Origin: an uncultured Anaerolineae bacterium
GTDB lineage: Bacteria; Chloroflexota; Anaerolineae; Anaerolineales; UBA4823
Length of the DNA: 9,492 nucleotides
NCBI GenBank assembly: GCA_937129505.1
Contig: CAKZNJ010000345.1
Coordinates: forward strand, 1 to 9,492
Direction: 5' to 3'
Made by a program: the position numbers and the translations under genes. Positions 1 through 8,021 of the stretch are shown here, one piece after another (the first letter of the stretch is position 1; the number at the start of each line of letters is the position of its first letter). The notes under the pieces were generated by a model, which saw only the letters and a program-made list of their open reading frames with translations, was not told where the DNA came from and made no database searches.

Positions 1-90
1 GAGCTTATAACCGTTTTCGATATCCAGACGGGAGTCATATAAGAAAATATCTTGGGTGCCAGTTCCAATATCTACCGCTAAAATTCTCAT
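1..90 (-). CDS. DUF1786 family protein (ASKHA-type ATPase fold), N-terminal fragment
   Basis: Only the first 30 codons are in the window; the gene runs off the left edge. The protein opens MRILAVDIGTGTQDIFLYDS. DIGTGTQD is a phosphate-1 loop of the actin/sugar-kinase/Hsp70 (ASKHA) fold, and this opening followed by an I-E-N segment is characteristic of DUF1786 proteins, whose biochemical role is not established. The start is well supported: reading the minus strand, AAGGAG lies six bases before the ATG at 90-88. The start lies 11 bases beyond the last stop of the decayed PIN toxin remnant, so the gene may once have been the third gene of that antitoxin-toxin transcript. Assignment to the ASKHA fold is firm; assignment to DUF1786 is by recognition of the N-terminus alone. 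Confidence 0.7.
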   Translation of the reverse strand, partial: MRILAVDIGTGTQDIFLYDSRLDIENGYKL

Positions 91-101
91 CGCTTCTCCT
101 T

Positions 102-373
102 TCAAGGAGTGACTATAGGATACACTATCACCTGCTCCATATCACGAAGACTCAGCCTCAAACACTCGATTTGACCCTTTGTCAGGTCATCTCCGATATC
201 AATAAAAACCTGAGCTAGCCCTCAGCGAGTCAGGAATAGACCGAGAGAATAGAGCGAGAAATCAGATAGAATAGAGAACCTCTCTGAGCATAACGCAGGC
301 ACTGCTCGCTCTCGTCAGCCCTCTCCTGCTCCAGCAGATGTTCTAAGAGGATACAGGTATCAAGAGGATACAC
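102..373 (-). pseudogene. Decayed VapC-like PIN-domain toxin
   Basis: A GTG codon at 373-371 begins a PIN-type N-terminus (VYPLDTCILLEHLLEQERAD), where the D of LDT matches the first metal-binding aspartate of PIN ribonucleases. Around 270-285 the homology leaves this frame and resumes in another as FSILSDFSLYSLGLFLTR, matching the usual SDF-LYSIGL segment of the family. That frame hits TGA at 224-222; beyond it, 39 further codons still resemble family sequence (VFID, then LRLSLRDMEQVIV) before a final TGA at 104-102. The last PIN segment with its acidic residues is missing. One frameshift, one internal stop and C-terminal loss mean the gene cannot make an active toxin as read. It overlaps the upstream antitoxin by 14 bases, the normal layout for such pairs. 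An intact toxin would have been a Mg-dependent endoribonuclease. Confidence 0.7.
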
Positions 374-554
374 CAGCCCACCAGTCCCGTATCTGGTGTT
401 GAAGCTCAACGGAGGTATATTGGTCGCGCAGTTCTCGCAAGCCGCCACGCCATGTCAAACTAAGAAACTTTTTCTTCTTCTGGTCTCGCCTGCTGAGTCT
501 CTCTACAAACTCTTTCACTTCTTGTTGTAGTTCCGGTGGCAAGGCTTCGATCAT
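360..554 (-). CDS. DUF2281/VapB-like antitoxin
   Basis: The 64-residue protein opens MIEALPPELQQEVKEFVERL, the LPPELQQEV helix typical of DUF2281 antitoxins. A basic linker follows (KKKK near residues 26-29), then the family's C-terminal block LRDQYTSVELQHQIRDWW (about 41-58), thought to wrap around the partner PIN toxin. The start is uncertain: the ATG at 554-552 has no visible ribosome-binding site, and the frame stays open upstream with family-like residues (ETQRESLIE) before any usable start, so the original start may have been ten codons earlier at what is now CTG. Its normal role is to bind and neutralise VapC and repress the operon. Here the adjoining toxin is decayed, so it may be an orphan antitoxin or itself partly degraded. 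Confidence 0.7.
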   Translation of the reverse strand: MIEALPPELQQEVKEFVERLSRRDQKKKKFLSLTWRGGLRELRDQYTSVELQHQIRDWWAGVSS

Positions 555-864
555 CTCGATCAGGGACTCTCTTTGGGTTTCCAGATTTTTCGAACTTCCG
601 ATTGATGTCCTCGCTTTCGAAAAAAGCTCATCACTCCTGCCCGGCTTGCATTCGGGGATGCAACATCAATGATGATTATACTACGGCTGCTTTGCGGTCG
701 ATGTGTTTTGACACGATGGGTTCTGGGGCAGGGATGTTCAGCCCTTTCTCATTCTTGATGGCGATTTTCCCAAGACAGCTTAGCGCAATTCCGCCGACGA
801 GTGATTCAGAAGAACTCCTCTTTTCAGGTATACTTGAGCAAAATCGTTTTAGACGAGGTTTTCG
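555..864. other. Intergenic region between divergent genes
   Basis: No gene is supported here. A plus-strand open frame covers most of it but its protein is unlike any family I know and overlaps the antitoxin gene. A minus-strand frame ending at 676 reads smoothly but has no start codon. The region must contain the promoters of the antitoxin (minus) and the mutase operon (plus). Weak candidates are TATACT at 829-834 on the plus strand, and TTGACA at 708-713 with no good partner -10 box. Confidence 0.5.
675..680 (-). promoter_or_regulatory. Candidate -10 box for the antitoxin gene
   Basis: Reading the minus strand, the hexamer is a perfect TATAAT about 120 bases before the antitoxin start. 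No recognisable -35 box sits 16-18 bases further upstream, so this is a weak prediction based on one hexamer. Confidence 0.25.
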
Positions 865-2520
865 ATGACAAAATTAGACGATGAACTGCATCGTTGGGAA
901 GAAAACACCCTCCAGCCGACTTTAAAACGTTTTCCAGAGCGCAAAGCAGAATTTACCACCTCTTCTGGCATCCCTCTGCCTCGATTTCTTCTTCCTCCCT
1001 GTGATGATCCCACTTATCTGGAGAAGCTTGGTTTTCCCGGCGAAGCACCGTTTACACGGGGCATTCAACCAACGATGTATCGCGGCCGCCTTTGGACGAT
1101 GCGCCAGTACGCCGGTTATGCCACCGCGGAAGAGTCGAATCGGCGTTATCGTTACTTGCTCGAGCAGGGACAGACCGGCCTATCGGTCGCCTTCGACCTG
1201 CCCACCCAAATCGGCTACGACGCCGATGACCCCATCGCCAGCGGAGAAGTAGGCAAGGTGGGGGTGTCAATTTCCTCCCTAGCGGATATGGAAACCTTGT
1301 TTCGACAGATCCCTCTGGACAAGGTCTCAACCAGCATGACGATCAATGCGCCGGCTGCCATCTTGCTGGCAATGTATATTGCTGTAGCTAAAAAACAGGG
1401 GGTAGAAATTCGCTCCTTGCGCGGCACCATTCAAAATGACATCTTGAAAGAGTATGTGGCACGGGGGACGTATATCTTCCCTCCCAAACCCTCCATGCGC
1501 CTGATCACCGATATTTTCCGCTTTTGTCATCAGGAGGTACCTCACTGGAACACCATCAGCATATCCGGGTATCACATTCGTGAAGCCGGCTCGACCGCCG
1601 TGCAGGAAGTCGCCTTCACCCTCGCCCACGCCATCGCTTATATTGAATCGGCAATTCAAGCCGGTTTGAACGTAGATGAGTTTGCCGACCAAATCTCCTT
1701 CTTTTTCAACGCCCACAACAATTTTCTCGAAGAGATCGCCAAATTTCGCGCCGCCCGCCGCCTGTATGCCAAAATCATGCGCCAACGTTTTAAAGCTCAA
1801 AATCCCCGCTCGTGGATGCTGCGTTTTCATGCCCAAACCGGCGGTTCGACTTTGACGGCACAACAGCCGGAAAACAATATTGTGCGCACGACCATTCAAG
1901 CGCTGGCAGCAGTCTTGGGCGGCACTCAATCCCTGCATACCAACAGCATGGACGAGGCGCTCTGGTTACCCACCGAGTCTTCTGTGCGCATCGCCCTGCG
2001 CACCCAACAGATCATCGCTTATGAGTCGGGGGTTGCCGATACCATTGACCCACTGGCAGGTTCCTATTTTATTGAATATCTCACCGATGAGATCGAACAA
2101 CGCGCTCAAGCTTACCTTGACCGCATTGACGCCATGGGCGGCGCCTTAGCTGCCATCGAACAGGGATTTATTCAGAACGAAATCCAAAACGCCGCCTATG
2201 AAGCACAAATGGCGATCGAACGCGGTGAGCAGATCGTCGTTGGCGTTAACCGCTTCCAGATCGACGAAAAGATTGAACTCGAGCGCCTGAAGGTTGATCC
2301 AGCGATTGAAACCGCTCAGCGGCAGCGATTAGCCAATTTACGAGCCAAGCGCGACAATGAGCGCGTCCAGCAATTGCTCGCCCATTTGGAAAAGGTGGCG
2401 CGCGAGGAAGGCGCTCTCATGCCAATCTTCATCGAATGCGTCGAAAATGAGGTCACCCTCGGCGAGATCTGCAATACCCTGCGTCGCATCTGGGGAGAAT
2501 ACCAACCACCACTGTTCTAG
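865..2520 (+). CDS. mutA: Methylmalonyl-CoA mutase large subunit (catalytic domain, split type)
   Basis: The 551-residue protein covers the substrate-binding TIM barrel of coenzyme B12-dependent acyl-CoA mutases. Signature blocks appear in order: TMRQYAGYATAEESN (78-92), GLSVAFDLPTQIGYD (105-119), GTIQNDILKEYVARGTYIFP (187-206), ISISGYHIREAGST (231-244) and TQSLHTNSMDEAL (354-366). Residues matching the Propionibacterium enzyme are present: Tyr89 is Y82, Gln197 is Q190, Arg207 is R200 and His244 is H237. The Tyr plus Arg pair fits methylmalonyl-CoA rather than isobutyryl-CoA or 2-hydroxyisobutyryl-CoA, where these positions differ. There is no C-terminal cobalamin domain (no DxHxxG), so this is the split form found in archaea and several bacteria; the small subunit must lie elsewhere. 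It interconverts (R)-methylmalonyl-CoA and succinyl-CoA in the cytoplasm. The start has GAGG upstream, and the epimerase follows after nine bases. Confidence 0.95.
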   Translation: MTKLDDELHRWEENTLQPTLKRFPERKAEFTTSSGIPLPRFLLPPCDDPTYLEKLGFPGEAPFTRGIQPTMYRGRLWTMRQYAGYATAEESNRRYRYLLEQGQTGLSVAFDLPTQIGYDADDPIASGEVGKVGVSISSLADMETLFRQIPLDKVSTSMTINAPAAILLAMYIAVAKKQGVEIRSLRGTIQNDILKEYVARGTYIFPPKPSMRLITDIFRFCHQEVPHWNTISISGYHIREAGSTAVQEVAFTLAHAIAYIESAIQAGLNVDEFADQISFFFNAHNNFLEEIAKFRAARRLYAKIMRQRFKAQNPRSWMLRFHAQTGGSTLTAQQPENNIVRTTIQALAAVLGGTQSLHTNSMDEALWLPTESSVRIALRTQQIIAYESGVADTIDPLAGSYFIEYLTDEIEQRAQAYLDRIDAMGGALAAIEQGFIQNEIQNAAYEAQMAIERGEQIVVGVNRFQIDEKIELERLKVDPAIETAQRQRLANLRAKRDNERVQQLLAHLEKVAREEGALMPIFIECVENEVTLGEICNTLRRIWGEYQPPLF

Positions 2521-2529
2521 GAGAAGCTC

Positions 2530-2970
2530 ATGCCCACTATTCGCAAAGTTAACCACCTTGCCCTGGTTGTCTCGGATATGGAAGCTGCGCTCTCCTTTTG
2601 GAGAGATGCGTTGGGGATTCCGCTAGCTGAAGTGCGGGATGTACCAGCCGAGGCAGCGCAGGTCGCCTTCTTGCCCGTCGCCGATTCGGAAATCGAGTTG
2701 GTGCTCCCCACCAGCGAAGAGAGCGGCTTAGCCAAATATCTCGCCAAACGGGGACCCGGCATGCACCATTTGTGTCTGGAGGTTGACGATCTGGCAGGAT
2801 TTTTGCAACAGCTTAAAGCCAACGGTATCCGCCTGATCAACGAAGAGCCCCGCATCGGTGCCGACGGGAAGAAATACGCTTTTATTCATCCCGAAAGCAC
2901 CCATGGGGTGCTGGTTGAGCTTTATGAAATACCTCCCCTGCCCGAAAACGACGGTCATGCTAAAAGCTGA
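2530..2970 (+). CDS. mce: Methylmalonyl-CoA epimerase
   Basis: The 146-residue protein is a two-module vicinal-oxygen-chelate (VOC) fold enzyme. Metal-ligand positions are present: H9 (VNHLALVV), E56 (SEIELVLP), H80 (GMHHLCLEV) and E130 (GVLVELYE). The segments GLAKYLAKRGPGMHHLCLEVDD (66-87) and GVLVELYE near the end are typical of the epimerase subgroup rather than of glyoxalase I. It racemises the C2 centre, turning (S)-methylmalonyl-CoA into the (R) form used by the mutase. The start is well set: AGGAG begins at the mutase stop codon, six bases before the ATG. Adjacency to the mutase strongly supports the substrate. Length and domain layout are normal and nothing is missing. Confidence 0.93.
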   Translation: MPTIRKVNHLALVVSDMEAALSFWRDALGIPLAEVRDVPAEAAQVAFLPVADSEIELVLPTSEESGLAKYLAKRGPGMHHLCLEVDDLAGFLQQLKANGIRLINEEPRIGADGKKYAFIHPESTHGVLVELYEIPPLPENDGHAKS

Positions 2971-2977
2971 GCGTTTT

Positions 2978-3403
2978 ATGTATTTCCTTTCCGCTGTTCT
3001 CGCAATTGTGGGGGGAGTAATGTATCATCACTTTGTCAAGCGTATCCCAGCGACCATTCACCCCATTGTATCCATCGTGGGCATCTACCTTGGCGTGCTT
3101 TTGGTGAGCGGCCTGCTGTTAGGCTTGGTCCCGCCGGCAGAGGGCTATCGCTATCACTTCAAGCAGCTCAGTTGGGTGCAACTTGCCGTGGCAATTTCAG
3201 TTTTTCTGATAGAGTTAGGCTTTGTCCTCATGTACCGCGCTGGCTGGAACCTGAGCAGTGGCAATTTGGTCACCGGTGTCTTTATCAACCTCCTTCTTTT
3301 AGCATTGGGCGTCGGCTTGTTGCGGGAAAAACTAAGCGTTGTCAACGCCATTGGCATTGCGCTTTCGATTATCGGTGTGGCGATGATTGGTTATCGACCT
3401 TAG
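2978..3403 (+). CDS. Half-size EamA/DMT-type multi-pass membrane protein
   Basis: With the start at 2978 the protein has 141 residues and about five hydrophobic segments (roughly 2-19, 30-51, 66-85, 95-115 and 121-138). It ends in a loop-helix pattern common in EamA proteins: GLLREKLSVVNAIGIALSIIGVAMIG, in which a conserved glutamate precedes the last helix. Full EamA transporters carry two such five-helix units in about 300 residues; this is one unit, like EmrE-sized drug/metabolite exporters, so it would have to work as a dimer. The substrate cannot be told. The start is uncertain: ATG 2957 would overlap the epimerase by 14 bases, ATG 2978 keeps all helices and follows the epimerase stop by seven bases, and ATG 3020 has the best Shine-Dalgarno (GGGGGAG) but would remove the first helix. 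Confidence 0.7.
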   Translation: MYFLSAVLAIVGGVMYHHFVKRIPATIHPIVSIVGIYLGVLLVSGLLLGLVPPAEGYRYHFKQLSWVQLAVAISVFLIELGFVLMYRAGWNLSSGNLVTGVFINLLLLALGVGLLREKLSVVNAIGIALSIIGVAMIGYRP

Positions 3404-3442
3404 GTAAGTCAATTTCACTTGGCTTGAAAACCAGCAACCTCA

Positions 3443-4994
3443 ATGTTAATGGTTAGCCTGCACACTCTCTATATCGTGCTCTTGTTTATCTCTACGGCCA
3501 TTACCCTGCTGCTTTCTGTGATCGTCTGGCAGCGGAGGGCTTCCTTAGGTAGGATGGGGAGATATTTTCCGATCTTTGCTGATTTACAACTTCGGCTATG
3601 CCATGGAGCTGATCCAAGACGATCTCGTCAAGATGATGTTCTGGGTACGGGTTCAAAATTTGGGCATCCACCTGATCGGGCCGAGCTGGCTGCTCTTTGT
3701 ACTCTCGTTAAGCGGCAACGAGCGCTGGATCAAGCCTAACCGTGTTGCTATTCTCTACGCCATGGCGTTTCCCTTCCTAATCACTTCACAGACCCTGGGC
3801 GGGGCTAATCTCTTCCATACCAATCCCAGGGTGAATTTTAGCGGCGGTTTCCCAACCTTTGATTACGACCGCACGTGGCTCAATTACCTCGCTCTGGCTT
3901 ATTATTCGCTGTGCATTTTTTCGAGCATCGTCCTCTTCACCCAAATGTTTTTCCGTTTTCCCCATTCATTTCGCTCTCAAATCGCCATTTTTGGGGTCGC
4001 CTCGCTTCTCCCTTGGATTGGCGGTAGTCTTTACATCTTTGAAATCACTCCCGCTAACATCGACACAACCCCCCTGACCCTGACCCTAAGTTTACTCATT
4101 TTCTTGGTGGGTTTTTACCATTTTGGGATGCTGGATGTCCTACCCCTCGCGCGCGATATCATCTTTGAAGGGATGAGCGAAGCCGCGTTGGTGCTGGATC
4201 ACCAGAATCGCATCTTGGATTTCAACACCCGCTTAGGGAGGATTTTTAAGGAAATCAAACTGAGCGACGTCGGCACCTCAGCCAAAGAGTTATTCAAAGA
4301 ATATCCTGCCTTGGTGCGTTTTATGGACGACGAGGTGGGCGAGAAGATGGAGTTTTCGATCACTACCGAGAATAAAGAGTCCTTCTACGAGGCAAAACGA
4401 TCGAATCTCTTTCGGGTTGGCCATGCTAACGCCATCGGCAAAGCAATTATCTTACACGATATCACCCCGCTCAAAGAGCTGATGAAAAAGTTAGAGGTGC
4501 TAGCCACCATCGACAGCTTGACCCAGATTTACAACCGCTATTCATTTCAGGAACTGGCGGAGGCCGAAATCTATCGGGTGGAACGCTATGGAGGGGAGTT
4601 GTCGCTGATCATCCTCGACCTCGATCATTTCAAACTGATCAACGATCAGTATGGGCACCCAGCCGGTGACGCAACCTTGGTGCACGTCGCACAGCTCTGT
4701 CGGCGCCTGAGCAGACAATCCGATCTCATCGCTCGCTTGGGGGGAGAAGAGTTCGCCATCCTCTTGCCCGAAACATCGCTTCTGGATGCCATCTGTGCCG
4801 CAGAAAAGCTGCGTGCTGCCCTTGAGCAGACACCGGTTGAGTATGAAGGGCAAAGGTTTTCGGTGACGGCTAGCTTCGGCGTTAGCAGTTGGAAACCTCC
4901 TGAACGGAGCACCTTTTTGGATTTGCTAAAAGCAGCCGATCGCGCCCTGTATGTGGCAAAACAAGACGGACGAAACCAAGTGTGGGCTAAATAA
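3443..4994 (+). CDS. Membrane-bound diguanylate cyclase (7TM-PAS-GGDEF), frameshifted near its start
   Basis: The main frame, open from TTG 3576, encodes 472 residues: membrane helices to about residue 187, resembling the 7TM domain of sensor kinases; a PAS domain (about 194-297); and a GGDEF domain (about 311-471). The GGDEF domain keeps the LDLDHFK metal site (347-353), the catalytic signature GGEEF (389-393) and the product-inhibition RxxD (RQSD, 380-383), so it should make c-di-GMP from two GTP. The first helix (LYIVLLFISTAITLLLSVIVWQRR) is in a different frame, from ATG 3443 or 3449. Removing one T from TTTT 3565-3568 or TTT 3575-3577 would join the frames into about 516 residues, a normal length. 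Either a sequencing error or a real mutation is possible. Without the repair, translation would need an unsupported TTG or internal ATG. The PAS and 7TM ligands are unknown. Confidence 0.88.
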
Positions 4995-5024
4995 CCTGCC
5001 ATCCCAGAAAATAGGAGAAGGGAG

Positions 5025-5921
5025 ATGAACCAAGCTCTTGTTGGCCAAACTAGCAAGCGACTCTTCCCCGTTTATGGGTGGATTGGACTGGCTATCACGC
5101 TGCTCTTTTGGGGTTTGAACTGGAGTTTAAGCGGCCTGCGCACCCATTACCTCTTCTTTGGGCTTTGGCTGGGCTTTTGTCTCACGCTTGACGCGCTGAC
5201 CTACCGCCTGCGGGGCAGTTCGATGATTCACCGCAGTTGGCAGCGATTTGCTCTGCTCTTTCTGCTTTCTGCCCCCGTCTGGTGGTTATTTGAGCTGTTC
5301 AACGAACGCCTGCAAAATTGGCATTACCTCGGCACAGAGACATTTACTTCCTTCGTTTTTCGCTTGTGGGCAACGCTCAATTTCTCTACCGTTATCCCGG
5401 CAGTGTTCTGCGCAGCCGAACTGGCAGCCGGCTTTCGCTGGATTCAACGCTTGGGGCGCGGTCCTGTCATCCGTCCTGCCCCCCTGACTACAACGCTTTT
5501 TTTCGGCGCTGGCTGGATCATGTTGGCTTTACTGCTGCTCTTTCCCCGCTGGTTCTTCCCCTTTGTCTGGATATCCGTTTATTTCATCTTAGAGCCCATC
5601 AATATCTGGCTGGGGAACCGCAATCTTGCGCAATGGACGGCAAAAGGCGATTGGCGTCCGGTGGTCTCGCTGTGGGTGGGCGTGTTGATCTGCGGCTTTT
5701 TCTGGGAACTCTGGAATTACTATTCTTATCCTAAGTGGATTTACACCATCGCCTACGCCGACTGGTTGCGCATCTTCGAAATGCCCCTTTTGGGCTACGG
5801 CGGTTACCTGCCTTTCTCGCTTGAACTATACGCCATGACCCATCTCACAGCGGGACTGCTGGGCAAGAAAGAAGCTCACTTCGTCGCCATTGAACCACCC
5901 GAAGGGGAGCATAGTGAATAG
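5025..5921 (+). CDS. Multi-pass membrane protein with two related halves, function unknown
   Basis: The 298-residue protein has about eight hydrophobic segments and a hydrophilic C-terminal tail. I recognise a conserved bacterial hypothetical family but no known function. Two halves look duplicated: residues about 46-103 and 180-242 share an acidic residue after a helix (D56 and E190), a polar loop, another helix, then WWLFELFNERLQNWHY (86-101) against FFWELWNYYSYPKWIY (225-240), with E90/E228 and N93/N231 in the same spacing. The second half continues into WLRIFEMPLLGYGGYLPFSLELYAM (247-271), the most conserved-looking part. The aromatic and acidic residues near helix ends could form a site inside the membrane, but this is inference. 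The start has AGGAG seven bases upstream, and the gene follows the cyclase by 30 bases in the same direction. Confidence 0.75.
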   Translation: MNQALVGQTSKRLFPVYGWIGLAITLLFWGLNWSLSGLRTHYLFFGLWLGFCLTLDALTYRLRGSSMIHRSWQRFALLFLLSAPVWWLFELFNERLQNWHYLGTETFTSFVFRLWATLNFSTVIPAVFCAAELAAGFRWIQRLGRGPVIRPAPLTTTLFFGAGWIMLALLLLFPRWFFPFVWISVYFILEPINIWLGNRNLAQWTAKGDWRPVVSLWVGVLICGFFWELWNYYSYPKWIYTIAYADWLRIFEMPLLGYGGYLPFSLELYAMTHLTAGLLGKKEAHFVAIEPPEGEHSE

Positions 5922-6046
5922 TTGCTGGCGGCGAAGCTGCTGGGTATCTTTGGTTAGCGGGCAATTGATCTCGCCCCCTGAGCGGCTTTAAAGCGCTTAG
6001 GGCGCCTACCTTTTTCCTGCTGGGGGGAATTGGCAGCGCTCGGGCG
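5922..6046. other. Convergent intergenic gap
   Basis: This lies between the ends of two converging genes. It holds a perfect ten-base palindrome, GCTTTAAAGC (5985-5994), and a GCGC-TTAGG-GCGC dyad (5993-6005) followed by TTTTT at 6011-6015. This could act as a weak terminator for the plus-strand operon, but the stem is only four pairs. A second dyad, AGCGC-TCGG-GCGCT (6035-6048), overlaps the stop of the minus-strand gene and has no T run on either strand. Confidence 0.35.
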
Positions 6047-8010
6047 CTAATCCACAAGCGGCGTAATGACACTGAGCAGGATGGCAGCCAAAAACTGCAG
6101 TAAAAAGAGGGCTGCCAGCAGATAAGCGAGCGGAGTCAGCCAAGCAGTGTCGGATTGGCGCGGCAGGGGCTGTCCTTCGGCAAGCAGGCGCAACGCCCGC
6201 GCCGTCTGTTTGGCAAGGGCACCGGCGGACTGGGTGCTGCTCCCCACCCAATACCAAGCCGTTTGCGGGCTGGGGAGGACAATGCGTTGTCCCTCAAAGG
6301 TTTTGGTAACCGCCAGTCCATCCGCTGAGGCGGACTCAAGCACACTTGCCGAGATGACCAGCGCTTTTGCCCCTCTCAGCTGCTCAAGCGTAGGCTGTCC
6401 GTCCCCTCCTAGCCAGATGAGGGGCAAGTGAGGAGCTTCCCTTTGCAAGGCAGCTTTTAGCTCTTGCGCCTGGCGGCTGTCCTTCTCCACCCAAATTGCC
6501 ACGGTGAAGTCTGCCTGACGAGCGGCGAGGGAAGCCGCCGCTAAGCGCTGATCGCGCCGCAAGGTGAGCAAGTGGTAGAGGAGCACAGCCAAAAAGATGA
6601 GCGTCAGTCGTAAACGCAGCAGGCTATCCAGTGCCACGTTCTCGGAGGGCATGCCCAACAGCGAACGAATAATTTCGAAGAAAAAGCTCCCCGTCGCAAA
6701 CATCGTCCCCACCACCCCGACAAAAATCCAGCCATAGAGCATCGCCCGGCGCACCAATGAGCGCCGTCCGTGATCTCCTTCTTCCCCCTCGCCAGCGGCT
6801 TCCTCTTGGAGAGGCTTCCAATAATACCACCAGAGCGGCAGAGCAATCAGCAGGGTGGCGAGGGAGGCACTCAATTCGTTGCGACCGATTTCGTTGAAGT
6901 AGGAGCTCGAACCAAAGATCAGGTTGAGCAAGAAACCGAGCAAACGGCTGCTGCCTAAAATCCCCGCCAATAGGGCAGCACTGCTGACCACGGTAGCATG
7001 AAAGCGCCATAAGGCGCTGCGCAAGGGGGGCGGCTCGCGCCCCTGCACCGCTTCTTGACGCTGCCTGCCGTAAAATGCCCAGACCACGCCGGCGGGGATG
7101 AGCACAGCAACGGCAGGACGCACGAGCTGGAGGAACTTAGCCATCCCCATGCCTTCACCCAACCCCAAGCGCAAAAGGATCTCGGCAATCTTGCCAAGCT
7201 GGTAGAGGGTGACGAACAGGCTGAGCCACGTCAGGACAAAGAGAAAGCCGAGGCGCATCCAGGAGAACATCTCAGATCGTTCGGTCAGCGACTGAGCGAT
7301 CAGGCGCTGGGTATAGACCCAGAGGGGAACGCCGACCACCAGCAGGGCAAGCCCGTTGGCAAGCCACGACGCCATAGGCACGCCAAACGATTGCGGCGAG
7401 AGGAGCAGATAGGCAAGCAGTTGCCGCACGCCAAAGACGGTCAGGGCTAAGGAGTAAGCTAACCAAACATGGCGATACAAGCGTCGGGCATCAGCGTAGT
7501 TTTCCGTGAGCAGGTCTCGCTCCTCTTCGGCAAGCTCCTCACAGATTTCCCCCGTCCAGTTCTGGCGGTTGCGCCGGTAGAAGTAGGCGGCGAGGGTCAA
7601 GTTTACGATCACGGCAATTAGGTTGTCGGCGGGGGTTTGACCACTGCCCAGCAAGGCGTTGCTGCCCTCCAAACCAAAAGCTTGGGTGAGGGTGCGGCTG
7701 GCGAACGCCAAAGCGTTTTGCGCAGCGGGCAAAAGAGTCGCCGCTAAGGCGAGATAGAAGAACACCGCGCGGATGCGGGAGACGGCTTCCTCAGCGTTTT
7801 GAGCAGCAGTGCGTTGGACGTACCTCCAGTGCAGGAGAAAGACCGGCAACCCCACCAAGATAAACGCCAGCGGCGCGGCTAAACGGTCGGCTGTGGCGCT
7901 GAGCATCTGCGGCGAGACAGCCGTGCGCATTAAGCCGATTATCCCCATATAACGATCAACAGGCTGACAAAGGCAACGGCATAAAAATATAGACGGCGGA
8001 TGATCTGCAT
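6047..8010 (-). CDS. Six-unit DUF5671 membrane protein with C-terminal soluble domain, one-base frameshift
   Basis: The start is ATG 8010-8008, with AAGGAG seven bases upstream. This frame reads MQIIRRLYFYAVAFVSLLIVIWG, then hits TAA. Adding one G to the GGGG run (plus-strand CCCC 7943-7946) restores the long frame (IIGLMRTAVS onward), giving 654 residues. About six DUF5671-like units follow in tandem (near 4-67, 78-149, 175-236, 245-318, 329-400, 419-488), each starting with a basic-aromatic motif such as RRLYFY and ending in a helix with basic or aromatic residues (LHWRYVQR, WVYTQRL, WWYYWKPLQ). A mixed alpha/beta segment comes next (about 501-590), then a last helix (628-650). Function is unknown. 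It is probably co-transcribed with the small anchored protein upstream (11-base gap). An alternative in-frame ATG at 7948 lacks a ribosome-binding site and would lose the first helix. Confidence 0.8.
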
Positions 8011-8021
8011 GGACGGACTCC

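Noticed and set aside
536..868. A 110-codon plus-strand open frame ahead of the mutase
   Set aside because: Its translation resembles no family, it overlaps the antitoxin gene, has no ribosome-binding site, and ends inside the mutase start. It is probably a chance frame.
1327..1938. A 203-codon minus-strand open frame
   Set aside because: It lies fully inside the mutase gene, whose protein is unmistakable; the antisense translation has no family features.
7055..7450. A 131-codon plus-strand open frame rich in charged residues
   Set aside because: It is antisense to the DUF5671 membrane protein; the polar composition is what the complement of hydrophobic codons gives.
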